NCBI RefSeq assembly: GCF_001039355.2
Contig: NW_019775772.1
Location: 7,055-63,763 of the forward strand
DNA: 56,709 bases
Direction: 5' to 3'
Origin: Lingula anatina
Lineage: Eukaryota; Brachiopoda; Lingulata; Lingulida; Lingulidae
Both the position numbers and the translations under genes were made by a program. Shown here piece after piece: positions 1-11,467 of the stretch. How positions within the stretch are numbered: position 1 is the stretch's first letter; the number at the start of each line of letters is the position of its first letter. Below the pieces are notes generated by a model that worked only from the letters and a program-made list of their open reading frames with translations, made no database searches and was not told where the DNA came from.

Positions 1-321
1 AGTTTAAAAATTCTTGTTGATTGCATTTTTACAGCTTGTCAAGCACAAAACTGGTGGCTGTGTCCCTTATTTTGTGTATGTGGGGGTCTATACGAATGCG
101 CTTGCTCCAGCTTGTGGTACAATATTCGGAGGCGGTATCGCCTCTCTGATCCTCTAGTATTTCTCCTGTTTTCACTCTTTCACCTACTTCAAAGGACCAA
201 CACTTGTACGATTAACTACCATTGGTGTATCATATAGAAGCACACTGTCAAGAGTTTAATTCTTGTTTCTTAAGGCTGTATCAAATGCAGGTGCTTCCTG
301 ACATACCACTGAGCTCCTCAC
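1..321. other. Left edge, NCAPD3 intron, no exon recognised
   Basis: This stretch lies downstream (minus strand) of the last NCAPD3 exon I can place, whose donor site is at 320-321. I looked for the next expected HEAT-repeat segment in all minus-strand frames and did not find it. The gene therefore continues beyond the left edge. Confidence 0.5.
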
Positions 322-3300
322 CTGTTTGTTAAAGGCATCTCCCTCCATCCTGACGACATTCTCCAGTGCCTGGAGAGCAGCTTTCCTCACGTTGACCTTC
401 TCGTCACAGGCGCGCCTTCGCAGCATGGAAACTACACCTTTACCATCAGCCAGCGCTGGTAGGGAAAAATAACCTTCAGTGTCACTTGTCTTACTTTGAA
501 ATAATTTTTTTTCATGGCAAACTGATTATCTAAAATTGCTCCAAGTTTTAGCATAGACTTACTTAAAAAATATTCACATGATGACTAGGAAAAAAAACTT
601 CTATAGAGAAAGTAATCATTCAAAATTTGGGCATATTTCACTATAACCTGCACATTTTGAAACAAAACTAGCATAAAATACAGATCTTATAGGTCTTGCA
701 GTGAAATTGCTCATTTGCAAAAAAAAGTCAGAAGAAGTAGGAGATTAAACATATAATATATGGACGTACTTGGTAGTACTTCAGGTAAAAACAAGGCGTT
801 AACTTACAGAACTCTGCTCCTGGTGTGAGCTGTACAGCCAGTGCTGCCACAGGCAGGGGAGTACTCTCCTTGGGGTCCACAGTAGCAGCAGCAGGGGGGC
901 CTTCCAAAGCTTGTCCTTCTGTCGCGACTGTCTTGTCTGACGTCTCGTCAATAGTTTTATCTGAACTGGTTTCTGTTTCTTGAGGGGTGTGGCCTTCAGA
1001 GCCTTGACCCTCTGAATAAATACAAACAACTGCCAGACTTTCGATTGGCTAAAATTTTTGCAAGATTTCAAGATTTGGTAGCTCAGGACCTGGGTTGGTC
1101 TGAGCCAGAAAATCATGTCCATTAAGATTAAAGAGAAAAAGAAAACTGTTGAACATTGAGAAATGTTGAAAAACAATGATGAAATTCATATCACCATCCA
1201 TCAACTATTCCGAAAAAAGACAATCTCTAACTAATGCTATCTCTGACTTCAAATACCACAACAGCAATGGGTGGTTTTATAAAAGTTATGATAAAGTCTG
1301 TGTGTGTGTGCATGCATGTGTATGTACTCGCACATAAAAAAAGAAACGTGTCCAAACCTGAGGCCGGTGCTGTCCGCTGTGTCTCGGGGGTTGGCACCAC
1401 TCTTGATATTGGTACTCTCCCCAGGGGACCATTCCTAGGGGTAAACATCTCCTTAATGGTTAGACCTATGGCCGAGTCTTTAGATGCCACACACTGGGAA
1501 AACCCTGCTATGGCACGGGAACGCACACTAAGTACAGGAAATACAATATACATTTATATCGTATTTAAAATATAAGGCAGCAAAGCTGTCAAATGGACAA
1601 ACACATTGATGGACAGACACACTGATATAACCGATAGAAGCAGTAACATCAAAATCACCTAAAAATGATGAACAACAATTTAACAAACATTTAACAGTGA
1701 AAGTGCACAAAATTAACAAAATACACATTTATATGTTATTTTGAAATTTAATTTCTGACTGAGAAATGACCGAGCTGTATTGAAATAAGTGAGTTATTTG
1801 ACGTAATTGAATACCTGGAGTTGACATCAGAGCACCTGGCTAACACCATCTGTATCAGGAAAGACTGGCTCATATATAATTATATTGAAATAAATGAATT
1901 ATTTGACATTATAGAATACCTGGAGTTGACATCAGAGCACCTGGCTAACACCATCTGTATTAGGAAAGACTGGCTCATATATAATTATATTGAAATAAAT
2001 GAATTATTTAACATTATAGAATACCTGGAGTTGACATCAGAGCACCTGGCTAACACCATCTGTATTAGGAAAGACTGGCTCAGGTAAACTGCATGGTCTG
2101 CATGGACTGAGTCTGGAATAAAAATAACAAGAGTTGGGGTTCCAAATTCTTCATAATTATTCCCCTTTAAAATGCTTGAGTAGGTACCATATTCCACTCC
2201 CACTACTCATTTAGTTCTATTATAATTACCATTCTGAAACAAAATCTGAGTTGGAGTTCCAAATAATTCTTCTTCTTCCACTATCTGAAAAATTCTCTCT
2301 TTTTATTATTATTATTTCATTCTTAAACAAAATCGGAGTTGGAGTTCTAAATACTACTTGATAAATTCAATTACTATAACCTGCACACTTCTCTTTTTCC
2401 CATTTATAGCAAAATCGGTTGAAAATCTATAACTTTATTCTACACATCTTGCCACAATGAAAATTATTTTTTGCCCTTTAAATTCATCTTTACTGATCAT
2501 TTTTCTTTGTGTGAGAAGTCCATGCTACTCACCATCCTGCTTTCTCTCTGGTTCACTGAGGAGCAGTGTGACTATCTCCAGGGCAAATACTCTGTAACTG
2601 ATCTGTGAAAGGGAAAATATCTTAGTATTCATTTCAAATCAATATTGGATATTTAAAAACCTCTTGTTATTAATGACCTTGAAAAAGCTACTAAAACTGT
2701 ACAAAATCCGACTAGGTTACATCTTACATAAGCAGGGACTTAGAAGTGAGAGAAGAGGGAGGAGGGAGGGAGAGAAGAGAGAAGAATGAGGAAAGAGTTG
2801 TGAGGACAAGTGAGAAAGGGGGGAGGAAGGAGAAGTGAGGAATGGACGAGTGAGGAATGAGGGGAGGTGTTTGAAGGAGAGGAGTGAGAAAAGGCGGAGG
2901 AAGGAGAAGAGAAGTGAGGGAGGAGGGAGAAAAGTAGGAGTGAGGGGGAGTGAGGAGTGAGGGAAGAGTTGGGAGGAGAGGAGTGAGAGAGGGGGGAGGG
3001 AGGAGATATGAGGGATTTAGTGAGGGAAGAAGGAGTGAGGGGAACAGAGAGAAGATGGCAGTGGTAGGGAGGGATAAGAGGAGTAGGAGGGAGAAATGGA
3101 GAGAAGATTAGAGAAGTAGGGGTAAGGAGGGTGGAGTGGATAGTGAGTATTAAAGAGTGTAATGTCAGACAACCTCACCTTGGCATGTCTGGAGTATCTA
3201 TAGATCCACTCCATCATCCTGGCATAGGCAGAGTTTGGAAGCTCTTGGAGTAGTGTCACCACAGCCTGGAAGGTAAACAGATACTTTAAGTCCAAAAGAA

Positions 3301-6300
3301 GGGGTCAACAAATGAATAACTAGAAAAAGAATTGCTCAGCAAAAGTAAATTACCTTTTGTAATTGGGACATTTGGACTACTCTAAAATATGATGAAATGG
3401 ATTTTTCTTCGTCTCTTATGTAATGATGATAAAACAGCAAATTGTTTCTAAAGAGATTAAAAGTTCTTTCTATGAGGCATGACATTTTGCAATGCTCTAA
3501 AATAATTAAAAATAATTTTATTGGTGTTTCTTTTTCTCTAAAATAGATTTCTATCCATCATCAGTTGTATTGGAATTGCTAGCAAGTATCCCAATAAGGA
3601 ATAATCTGGCCTAATATTAGTTTTATATTATCAAAAGGCAGTCACCTGTGCCACTTTGGCTCTGTACTCAGCTCTGTCTGGGACCTTGGTACACATGTGC
3701 TGTAGCAGAATTCTGGCACTGGCTGCAGCAGCTTCTGGCTTGGTACGCAACAGGTGACTGAAAATATGGTACAGGATTGTACAGGTGAATTTCTCAATTT
3801 TTCCTCAAAAACAAATAAAAAGAATGATAAAAAATAAAAGAAAAAAGAAAAAGTTGAAAGACATGGTCACATTAATGTAATAACAATAAATTAATAAAAT
3901 AAACAAATAATTTAAAAAATTAATAAATAAGTAGAAATTCAAATAAAAAAAAAGGGAAAAAACCTCAGGCAAAATGTCATCTAGCCAAAAAGAAGTCATC
4001 ATGGTGCATTTCTGAAAACATGCCAATCTCACTCACTATGTTTAAATTTCTATCATTTTTAACAAGTAAGTACACATATAATATAAATTCAATAAAAGAA
4101 ATTCTATCTCATGCAAATGAGAAATTGTCACAGCAAAAAGTGTTAAATACATTTGCGTATATTCCATTCCTTTTGTCGTTTCTTACCAAACAAATGCCAG
4201 AGCATTATCCTTGATGGTCTGTATATCCCTGGGGATGGCCTGTGCTGCCACGCCCTTCCCATCCCCTATCAACATCAAGATACTGGGAAGAAGATACTTG
4301 AAGGCCTGAAATAATGGAAGACAGCCTTTAAATTAAACTTTTTCCTAACAAATATCTTTGGATCTTAATGTACTTCCTTCTAGATTATCACAGTCCTTAT
4401 TTTAATAAATTTATGACAGATTTTATGAAAAAGTTAAAAATTAAATCTAAAAATCTTAAAATGTGTAAAAGTATTCTTAAAGATATGGAAATAGATTTAC
4501 AAATAGAAGAAAATTCAAGTCAACTTACAGTGGTGATCATAACATTGATGTCACCATGAGAAGCTGAACACAGACAGTCCATACCCTAGAAAACATTTTA
4601 TAGAAAATACAGCAAAACCAATAAGGTAAAAAAAAATTATATCAAATAAAATTCTACATTTCTATCCTTTTTTTGCTACCAAAAAATATCACATTCAAAA
4701 CAATGAAACAGGGTAAACAAAAAAAAAAAAAAAAGAAAATGAAATACAAAATCACCCTTACAGTTTATAATAAAGCTGAGTGCAAAAGAACTCTGCCTTT
4801 AAGTACCAATATAAGCATTTGAAGAAAAAAGTCCTTAAAATTATATTTTAGATTAAACTGAGAGGGAAAAGTTAAAGTTAGCAACTCCTTTTGCATTTTA
4901 CACCCCAGATCCAAAATCAAAACAACCGTTGGCACATTGTAAAGGTGAATAAAAGTATTATGAATGAAGGTCAACATTATGTATTCCTCATTCCATTCTT
5001 TTCTCCAAACTCTTTTGTAAGAAACCCCATTTCTGAGGCATGAATAGGACGATACAGAGGATACAAAGGTGTATTGAATAAAAGCGCTAAGGGAAACCTC
5101 TCAGTTTTGAATGCCAACTGAGGGGTGTAAATTACACGTCCGTTTCCCTTAGCACAAGTGTAAACCATATTTGGCATACATTTGAAATTTAGGTAGAAAA
5201 CAGTATATATACAGCTACTGTACCTTGGCCTTTTTATCTTTGATATCTCTTATATCTTTAACATCTTGGAGATTACCTGGATCACAAGGTGAGGGACTTT
5301 TAATTTAAACAACATTAAAAACTACTTAATTTCCTGTAATTACATAAACAGCCAAAATTACTGAGAAGAAGATATAATACTAGTCAACCATTTGTAGGTA
5401 AGGTCCTGTTACAGTTCTCTGTTCTCTAACAGGAAATATAGTCCTTCAAAAGGTAAATGTCTCATTCTGGACAGAAGAAACAAGTGCAAATACTGACTTT
5501 CTGAAGAACTATAGGCAGTTGACCAAAATAAATATGGAAGCGTGGCGAATAAAAGGGAGCCCATTACTATACCCCCACAGGGTATAAGTTGTTTCCCTTC
5601 AAATAGTAAAACAGGGGCAGATTGAGGCCGTCTTCTGGGTCTTCCGGAAGACAGATTTTAAAGTTTAAATTGATTGGTATCTAATTATTTCTGTAGATCA
5701 AGAAAGATAGTTTGGAAGACTGTCAGAAAATATCCCTGGATCCCCTCTGTAAAATGACTGACAATGCAAATAATTTTTACAGATCGTTAATTCTCTAACT
5801 TTCATGTTATCAGCAGTAACTTTAATGCCTTTTTTATTTCAGTTGCTGCCCAAAATACAATCTTATGCATGAACAAAATAGAGGAAGACCACACAATTCT
5901 CTTTGATGAAAAATTCTTGAAGAGCATCGCCTCTAAGATAGCAAACGAGTGGGACACCTTGGCACCTCAATTTGGTTTCAGCAAAAAGAAAGTGAAAGAA
6001 ATCAGAAGAGACAATCCAGCAGACAACATCCGGCAGTGCCAGGTGATGCTGGTCAACTGGGCAAGACACAACTTCTCAAGTGACGCCAATAAATCTGAGA
6101 AACTGACGGAGATTCTATTATCTCTTGACAGGAGTGATCTGGTGTCAGAGTTACATGAGAAAGAAAGAATATGGCTGAGCTTTATCTGAAAAATTCTTCA
6201 AAAGTTGCAGAGACATGTAGATCAAGGAGATATCTGACAGGCCTAGCTGTCTGGCTAAACCTTTGTGTTGAGGTGACGTAAATATTATCCTGTTACAAAA

Positions 6301-9300
6301 AGATACAATCCCAGCAGCAAAAGAAATGGTAACCGAATCCTGTGTCCAACTTTAGGGGATATTTATATATACTTCATTTGCATTGATCTGTATAATGACT
6401 GTATCATAATGCTAAGTATGTGATCAGTGAACAGAAGCAATCTTCAGTGTACTACAATGGTTCAGGACATTATGAGGTGCAATATTCAGGGACAAATGTA
6501 TTCTGCAGTATATCAGACAACCAGAAATGGAGATCAGTATTACGCCATATTTTGCCAAAATGTATTTCTAAGACAACTTGGATTTATTGATGCAATAAAT
6601 TTAATTACAAGAGTAAAAACAACCAACTTAGGACCATTTATTCACAATCACATGCATAAATTATAAGGGAGTATTTGCCATAGCTAAAATATTTCATCTT
6701 AATAATATGGAAAAAATTGTGGAAAACATCTTCAGGACTTCTGCATTCATTTTGTCTACTGAATGACGAACGCTAAATAAACATCCTTTCATTAAAATCT
6801 TTTTTTTCTTTTTTTTTTTTTTTTTTTTTTGTTTTGAAAGACACACATACAAGAATAACAGATGTCATTGTACAACTCACCATAAAAGCCAGCTTGGATA
6901 TGGAGTGGACTCTGTTGACATCACTGAAATAAAAAATACATTTTTTATTATTTAAGACCAACAGCCTCAGTGACCATGAGACATTTAATGACTCTTGGTC
7001 CAACTGTGACAGCAGTCCCCAAATTCTAGCCTTTTATATAATACTGCTTCACAGTGAGTCAAAAGACAGTGTATATAAGGAATTAATTGAGGATTTAGTT
7101 TTTTAAAGGAAAAGTTATGATAATGTTGTTTTACCTGGTAAGATCAAAATCTTCTCCCACAGTCTCAGCTTCCTGTTTGGACAGTTCCACCAATATTTGT
7201 AATGCATGCTGTGCAGATGATTCTGATTCTTTCAGTGAGTAATTCTTAAGGAGTGTGGTGAAGTTCTAGAAAGAAGAAAAGTTATTCTAATTAAGAGTTT
7301 ACCATTATGCCATGGGGGGGGTGGGGGGGGTGGGGGGGCAGATTGTCTGGGTCATAATATTGAAAGTACAGAAATAGAGGCCAGAATATTTGTGTGCATG
7401 GGAATCAATAATCTACATAAATCAGAGATTCCCTGCTTACCCTAAGTAAAGACAGCAGGCAGCTTCTCAGCTTAGATATCTCCTGGGGAGTGAGAATGTC
7501 CTCATCTTCATCCTCATCCTCATCTTCTCTTTCACCAAAATCCTACAAGGAAATAATTCAAGGTAGATGATGCCGATTGATTCAATAACAAGATCTATAC
7601 CAGAGTTCATTACAATCTGATTGAAACAGATTCTGATACGTGTTTCTAACTGACACACTCTATAACAAAGCCATAACAAAGCTATAACAAGGTGTCTTGG
7701 ATCAATCTATGGAGAAATAGAATTTCAATGTGTAATTTTCAGATCCTTCACCACCAACTGAAATCTAATAATTGTATGCATTTTTTCAGAATTCTAAAAT
7801 AGAGAATTACAGCAAAATCAATATAACTAATACTTTTACGAGTCATATCTTTATGTACTGTAACAATGACAACTAATATTCCTAAATATCCTTGATCTTA
7901 CAATGAATGACTCCTCTTTCCTCTTCTTGTGAATGACATTAGTAGCAGTCAAATGTGAAATAACATAACATCAAGACAACTTCTAAATATGCTTTTCAGT
8001 GCCTGCCACTTACTAGGTAAAAAGTACTATGGTACAACCAAAGGACATGATCATGATAACTACTGTACTTACATCCCCAGCTACGTCCTGTTCTGGTTCT
8101 TTGGTTGTCTTTCTTGCTTTACCTCTCCTGCCTGCCTGACTGCTACGGACTGGAGACGGCTTCCTCTTCCTTTTGGGGGAACCTTCAACGACAGGGAGCA
8201 ATTTTATCTCAAGTTTAACTTTCTCCAGGGACATAAGATGCATAAGCGTTAATTCCCATTTTGTGCTTTTTTGTTAATGTCTAATTTTCCTTTACTTTGT
8301 AACTCTAAAAATTAACACTACTTACTGACTTAATGATTATGAAATGATTACCACTTGACAAAATTAATTCTACTGTCTCCATTCTACAACATATACCTAG
8401 TTGAGTCCAAGACTTAAAGACATCCACTGATTTTTGGAACAACATTGGGTGAAAGATTTTGAATGCTCCACTCCCTGGAAAGAAAATGTTATTAAAAATA
8501 AATAAGTAGAATTACGCCTTCAATGAGATTAACCATATATGAAACAGTAGAACCATTTAAAGAAACTTTCAAGTGTTTTAAAAAATTCAAAATTATTCCC
8601 CTAACATCGTAGGTAAAATATATGGAATAGTACAATTCAAGGTATTGTGTTACCTGGTATACATATTAAAGTGAAGTAGACATCAGCTGCTGAGATTGCA
8701 GCCTCTCTTAGTTGGGCATTTGCCACTCTCTGAAAAATTAATATCAATAGAGAACATATTACTGAATATAGACCTGTGCACACAAAGAGTGCCAAAATGC
8801 AGAAATGAAAAAACTATTATTTTTCATTAGAATATTTATAAAAAAGCTAATTGTAAAATTGTTGTGTTGATGAAAGTGGACCTTTTTTTAATAAGAAATA
8901 TCTTGAAAATGCAAGCACTGAAATAATGCAACTCTCTATAACCGGGTTGAGACTGCCACTTAGTGAAAATGTCAGAAAATATTTCCTGGGGTCCATGGGG
9001 CCACTTAGGCAAATGCTATTTTTGGCTCCCAAAAAGTCAGAAATCTGCTGAATAGTCAGAAAGATTTTTATCTCTTCTATAAGGGAACTGGGGGGGGGGG
9101 GGGGTATTATACACCCAATACCCAGATTTTCACATAAAGACAGGACTTACATCGTCATGTGTATGCTGTATCATCACATACCTTTGACCCTGCTTCTATG
9201 ATGTAATAAAGAAAAGATACAAAGTTTCTGTGTGGGAGGTCATTTTCTACCAGTACTGTCCAGAAACCTGCCAAAAAAACAAAGAGCTTATTTATAAATG

Positions 9301-10470
9301 CTTTCCTGTGTTTAGGGATTTCCCCAGGATTTGGGGTAAAGGGGGTCCAAAATGTTGATCTGTAATTTGGTCAGTTTTACAAGGAGTCCAAAATCAAACA
9401 GACTGACATTCGCCAAATATTTCATAAGCTTCCCAGCTTTGAAAATATAGGATGTCTTTTGAGGCCAGTGGCTGTCGAAATGAAGGCTGGGTAACTCTCT
9501 GGAGAGCAGTGCCTATGATACACAAGTGTCGACATTGCTGTGATTACTTATACTAAATATGACAGAAAAAATTATTCATTATTGATAATCATATAATTTA
9601 CTCAATATCTCAGGTCACACTATGATAATCTACTAGTGACTTAAAAGTACTGACTATTCTCTAGCTGTGGTTTATAACATACTTGATCATGATTTTGCAT
9701 ATTACATGTAACAATGAATTCATATTAACACAAACAGAAGTGCTAGAGTAGAGAATGATGATTAACTAACCCTCCCCAGACTTCCCCTCCTCTCCCAGTG
9801 CCCAGGGCTGGAGGATCTTCCTGGTTAACTTCAGGGTCTCCACATGGTACCCACTGCCCTCAAGGCCTTCCTCTGTACTGATAGGCAGTGGGTCGTAGTC
9901 TGTGAAGTCTCTCTCCCATACTTCCTTTACCCAATCTGAAAGTCAAGTCAATATTAAGTTATTCAGATTTAAAACCAATGAATAAGGTTAAGATCAACTG
10001 TGAAATGGAGACCGGTGGTGTGAATCTACATGTGTTTGTTAGTGTTTGAGGGAGTTGCCTCAGTTTGCGGCCTTACACGCTTACAGTTCTCTTGCGGTGC
10101 CATAGGAATGCATTAGGCCGCACACTGAAGCTAGGATGGGGGGTTGACCACTGGCTATACCACTAATTACTGGACATATCTAGCCCCTAGAGCTTCGAGT
10201 CAGTAATTGATTATAAAATATATGTGGCCATCTTTTAAATATCGCTTTGATACGAGGGCATTCGGCCTGTATCATTTTAGATTTTTAATCGCACTACCGA
10301 TATCTAGTCTGTCAACAATGTTCTGTCCTCTCAGACCTGCTGATTGAAATGAAACAGTGTTTTTCCTATCGATACTATACGAATGAGTTAATGCTTTATT
10401 TTTTACCTGTATCCAAGCCAGTAAAATCGAGTGTGGAGAGGCACTCGACTGTTTTCCCTACGTCCGCCAT
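322..10470 (-). CDS. NCAPD3: Condensin-2 complex subunit D3, N-terminal 632 codons (partial)
   Basis: HEAT-repeat non-SMC subunit of condensin II, the nuclear complex that compacts mitotic chromosomes. Eighteen minus-strand exons join in frame: 10407-10470, 9771-9935, 9182-9267, 8654-8729, 8397-8474, 8073-8182, 7441-7542, 7135-7265, 6881-6923, 4529-4585, 4187-4305, 3646-3757, 3179-3265, 2533-2602, 2025-2112, 1358-1527, 808-1011 and 322-455. They total 1896 nt and end in phase 0. The start is the ATG at 10468-10470 (MADVGKTVECL), just before a good donor. Segments resembling vertebrate NCAPD3 as I remember it include WVKEVWERDFTDYDPL, RILLQHMCTKVPDRAEYRAK, MMEWIYRYSRHAKV and MLRRRACDEKVNVRKAALQ. 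A basic stretch (GSPKRKRKPSP) and an acidic one (DEDEDEDED) lie near residues 155-205. About 40% of a typical 1500-aa protein is present; the rest is off the left edge. Oddities: a plus-strand gene in the 6880-4586 intron and a partly triplicated exon at 2025-2112. Confidence 0.93.
1778..2082. repeat. 105-bp tandem repeat carrying most of an NCAPD3 exon
   Basis: Units start with the same sequence (gaatacctggag) at 1809, 1914 and 2019, a period of 105 bp. An intron-only part of a fourth unit precedes them. Each unit holds about 55 nt of NCAPD3 exon plus its donor site and about 50 nt of AT-rich intron. Only the right-hand unit (2019 onward) has the native exon start and acceptor (2112-2114). 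The exon parts differ at one base that I can see, so the duplication looks recent. Confidence 0.9.
2743..3147. repeat. 400-bp polypurine (GA-rich) tract
   Basis: The plus strand is almost purely A and G for about 400 bp, a degenerate mix of GAGGGAG, GAAG and GTGAGG units. It lies in the NCAPD3 intron between exons 2533-2602 and 3179-3265, so the pre-mRNA is pyrimidine-rich here. Minus-strand open frames over it are low-complexity artefacts. Confidence 0.9.
5084..5155. repeat. Short foldback repeat in NCAPD3 intron
   Basis: Arm 5084-5097 (gcgctaagggaaac) pairs with 5142-5155 (gtttcccttagcac). An inner pair (ctctcagtt / aactgagggg) continues the stem, so the segment can form a long hairpin. 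It looks like a very small MITE. A looser element of the same design, with agggagc and gtttccctt ends, lies near 5553-5600. Confidence 0.55.
5869..6189 (+). CDS. Death-domain protein nested in an NCAPD3 intron
   Basis: A 106-aa plus-strand ORF inside the NCAPD3 intron 4586-6880. Residues ~13-100 read as a death domain: an FLKSIASKIANEWDTLAPQF helix, KKKVKEI, the conserved MLVNWAR and a final SLDRSDLVSEL helix. Death domains mediate homotypic assembly in apoptotic and innate-immune signalling; here no other domain is present. A clean acceptor (tttttatttcag, ending 5842) lies 26 nt upstream of the ATG, so the coding exon is probably the last exon. Possible upstream donors on the same strand are at 5288/5289 and 5397/5398. 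AATAAA signals follow at 6594 and 6776. It could instead be a degenerate fragment of a larger gene, but the frame is open and the fold pattern complete. Ligand, pathway and localisation are unknown. Confidence 0.7.
   Translation: MNKIEEDHTILFDEKFLKSIASKIANEWDTLAPQFGFSKKKVKEIRRDNPADNIRQCQVMLVNWARHNFSSDANKSEKLTEILLSLDRSDLVSELHEKERIWLSFI
6594..6781 (+). terminator. Poly(A) signals of the nested death-domain gene
   Basis: AATAAA occurs at 6594-6599 and 6776-6781. The second is followed within 25 nt by a long T-rich stretch, as expected of a downstream element. Both are on the strand opposite to NCAPD3. Confidence 0.45.
7314..7338 (+). repeat. Three long G runs
   Basis: Runs of 8, 8 and 7 G separated by single T. 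This could form a G-quadruplex with the long runs subdivided. It sits in the NCAPD3 intron between exons 7135-7265 and 7441-7542. Another poly-G run is at 9090-9104. Confidence 0.7.
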
Positions 10471-11467
10471 ATCGAAAACAACCGCCAAATCAGTAAGAGC
10501 TCTTTTCAAAAGGAGAACCAAAATGCATCATTTAGCCTCAACTCCTTTCAATAATTTTTCCATTTTTTGTACAAAAACAAAATTCAACAGACTCAGTTTT
10601 TGAATTTATGATAAAGAATTCATCATAAGCTTTCTGAAACGTTTTACTTTGTTCGCTAAGTGCTAATTTTTCTAGTGAAATTATTCTTTGATAGGATTCG
10701 AGATTAAAATATCTCCCCAACAGGACACAGACAGTCAACATGGCACTTTCTCAAGCAAGTAAGAAATCAGTCATTTTCTTAACGTAGAGACACACTAATA
10801 TCATGTTTTATTTGTTAATGCTAACTTGTGAACAAGGGCAGTTGATGACATAAGTGAAAAATGAAGACGTAACGTAGGGTCATCTGTTTATTTTCATTTG
10901 GAGGTGTGTCTGCTTGATCATTCTCTGATTGGTCAGTTCACATAATTTTTAGGTCGAGTTCAAATCCACGTGTATACACACAGCTTGTCTAAGAGTTAGT
11001 GTGCCATCTGTCCATTTGGTGAACTAGAGTGATCCAAATGATATTAATCGGTTGAAAACAAAAACAAGTAAATCAGTTATCAGTTTTTGACAGGCACAAT
11101 ATTGTTGACAAGCCAGTGTACCAGTAAAAGATAATGTTCCAGTATTTCCAATATGGTTATTTATTTTTTATTAATCAGCCTCAGTCACTTTTAGTCTTTA
11201 GAACAATTTAGTGTGATTATAATTGAATTCCCGAAGGCATGAAGTTTAAACTAGGGTTTTTTGTATTTTTTTGTGCTAAAGTAAGCCGTGAAAGTGAGAG
11301 AGAAACTTATTTAATTTAGTTCATATTCTTGTGCAATTACAGATAAATATCTGGGAAAAAAATAGACATCGATGGCAAAACTAGAACTGTTTCTGAAATG
11401 GTGTGGCATATATAACTACTTAAAGAAGCATATTGTTGAAAGTTTATAGCTTATCCTATAACTCGTG
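10471..11467. promoter_or_regulatory. Divergent intergenic region between NCAPD3 and GCAT
   Basis: About 1 kb separates the two start codons and should hold both promoters. An inverted CCAAT box (gattggtc) is near 10928. No TATA box is convincing on either side. A 67-codon minus-strand frame (10538-10741) lies in the probable NCAPD3 5' leader and looks non-coding. Confidence 0.5.

Noticed and set aside
1227-1575. Overlapping frames on both strands around the TG repeat
   Set aside because: Only 1358-1527 on the minus strand is a real exon (NCAPD3); the remainder is intron or antisense.
1821-2087. Plus-strand 88-aa repeat protein (TSEHLANTICIRKDWL units)
   Set aside because: It is the antisense reading of the triplicated NCAPD3 exon; the 105-bp period keeps the frame open.
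6427-6666. 79-codon frame after the death-domain gene
   Set aside because: Lies between the stop codon and the poly(A) signals, has no recognisable domain and is best read as 3' UTR.
10050-10135. Inverted pair tttgcggcctta / aggccgcacact in NCAPD3 intron 1 as a MITE
   Set aside because: Arms are short and imperfect and no target duplication was seen; support is too weak to list.
10538-10741. 67-codon minus frame as an alternative NCAPD3 N-terminus
   Set aside because: It is out of phase with the first coding exon and unlike NCAPD3; the ATG at 10468-10470 fits better.
10950-10975. gttcaaatcc as a tRNA T-arm
   Set aside because: No matching acceptor stem, D-arm or anticodon arm around it.
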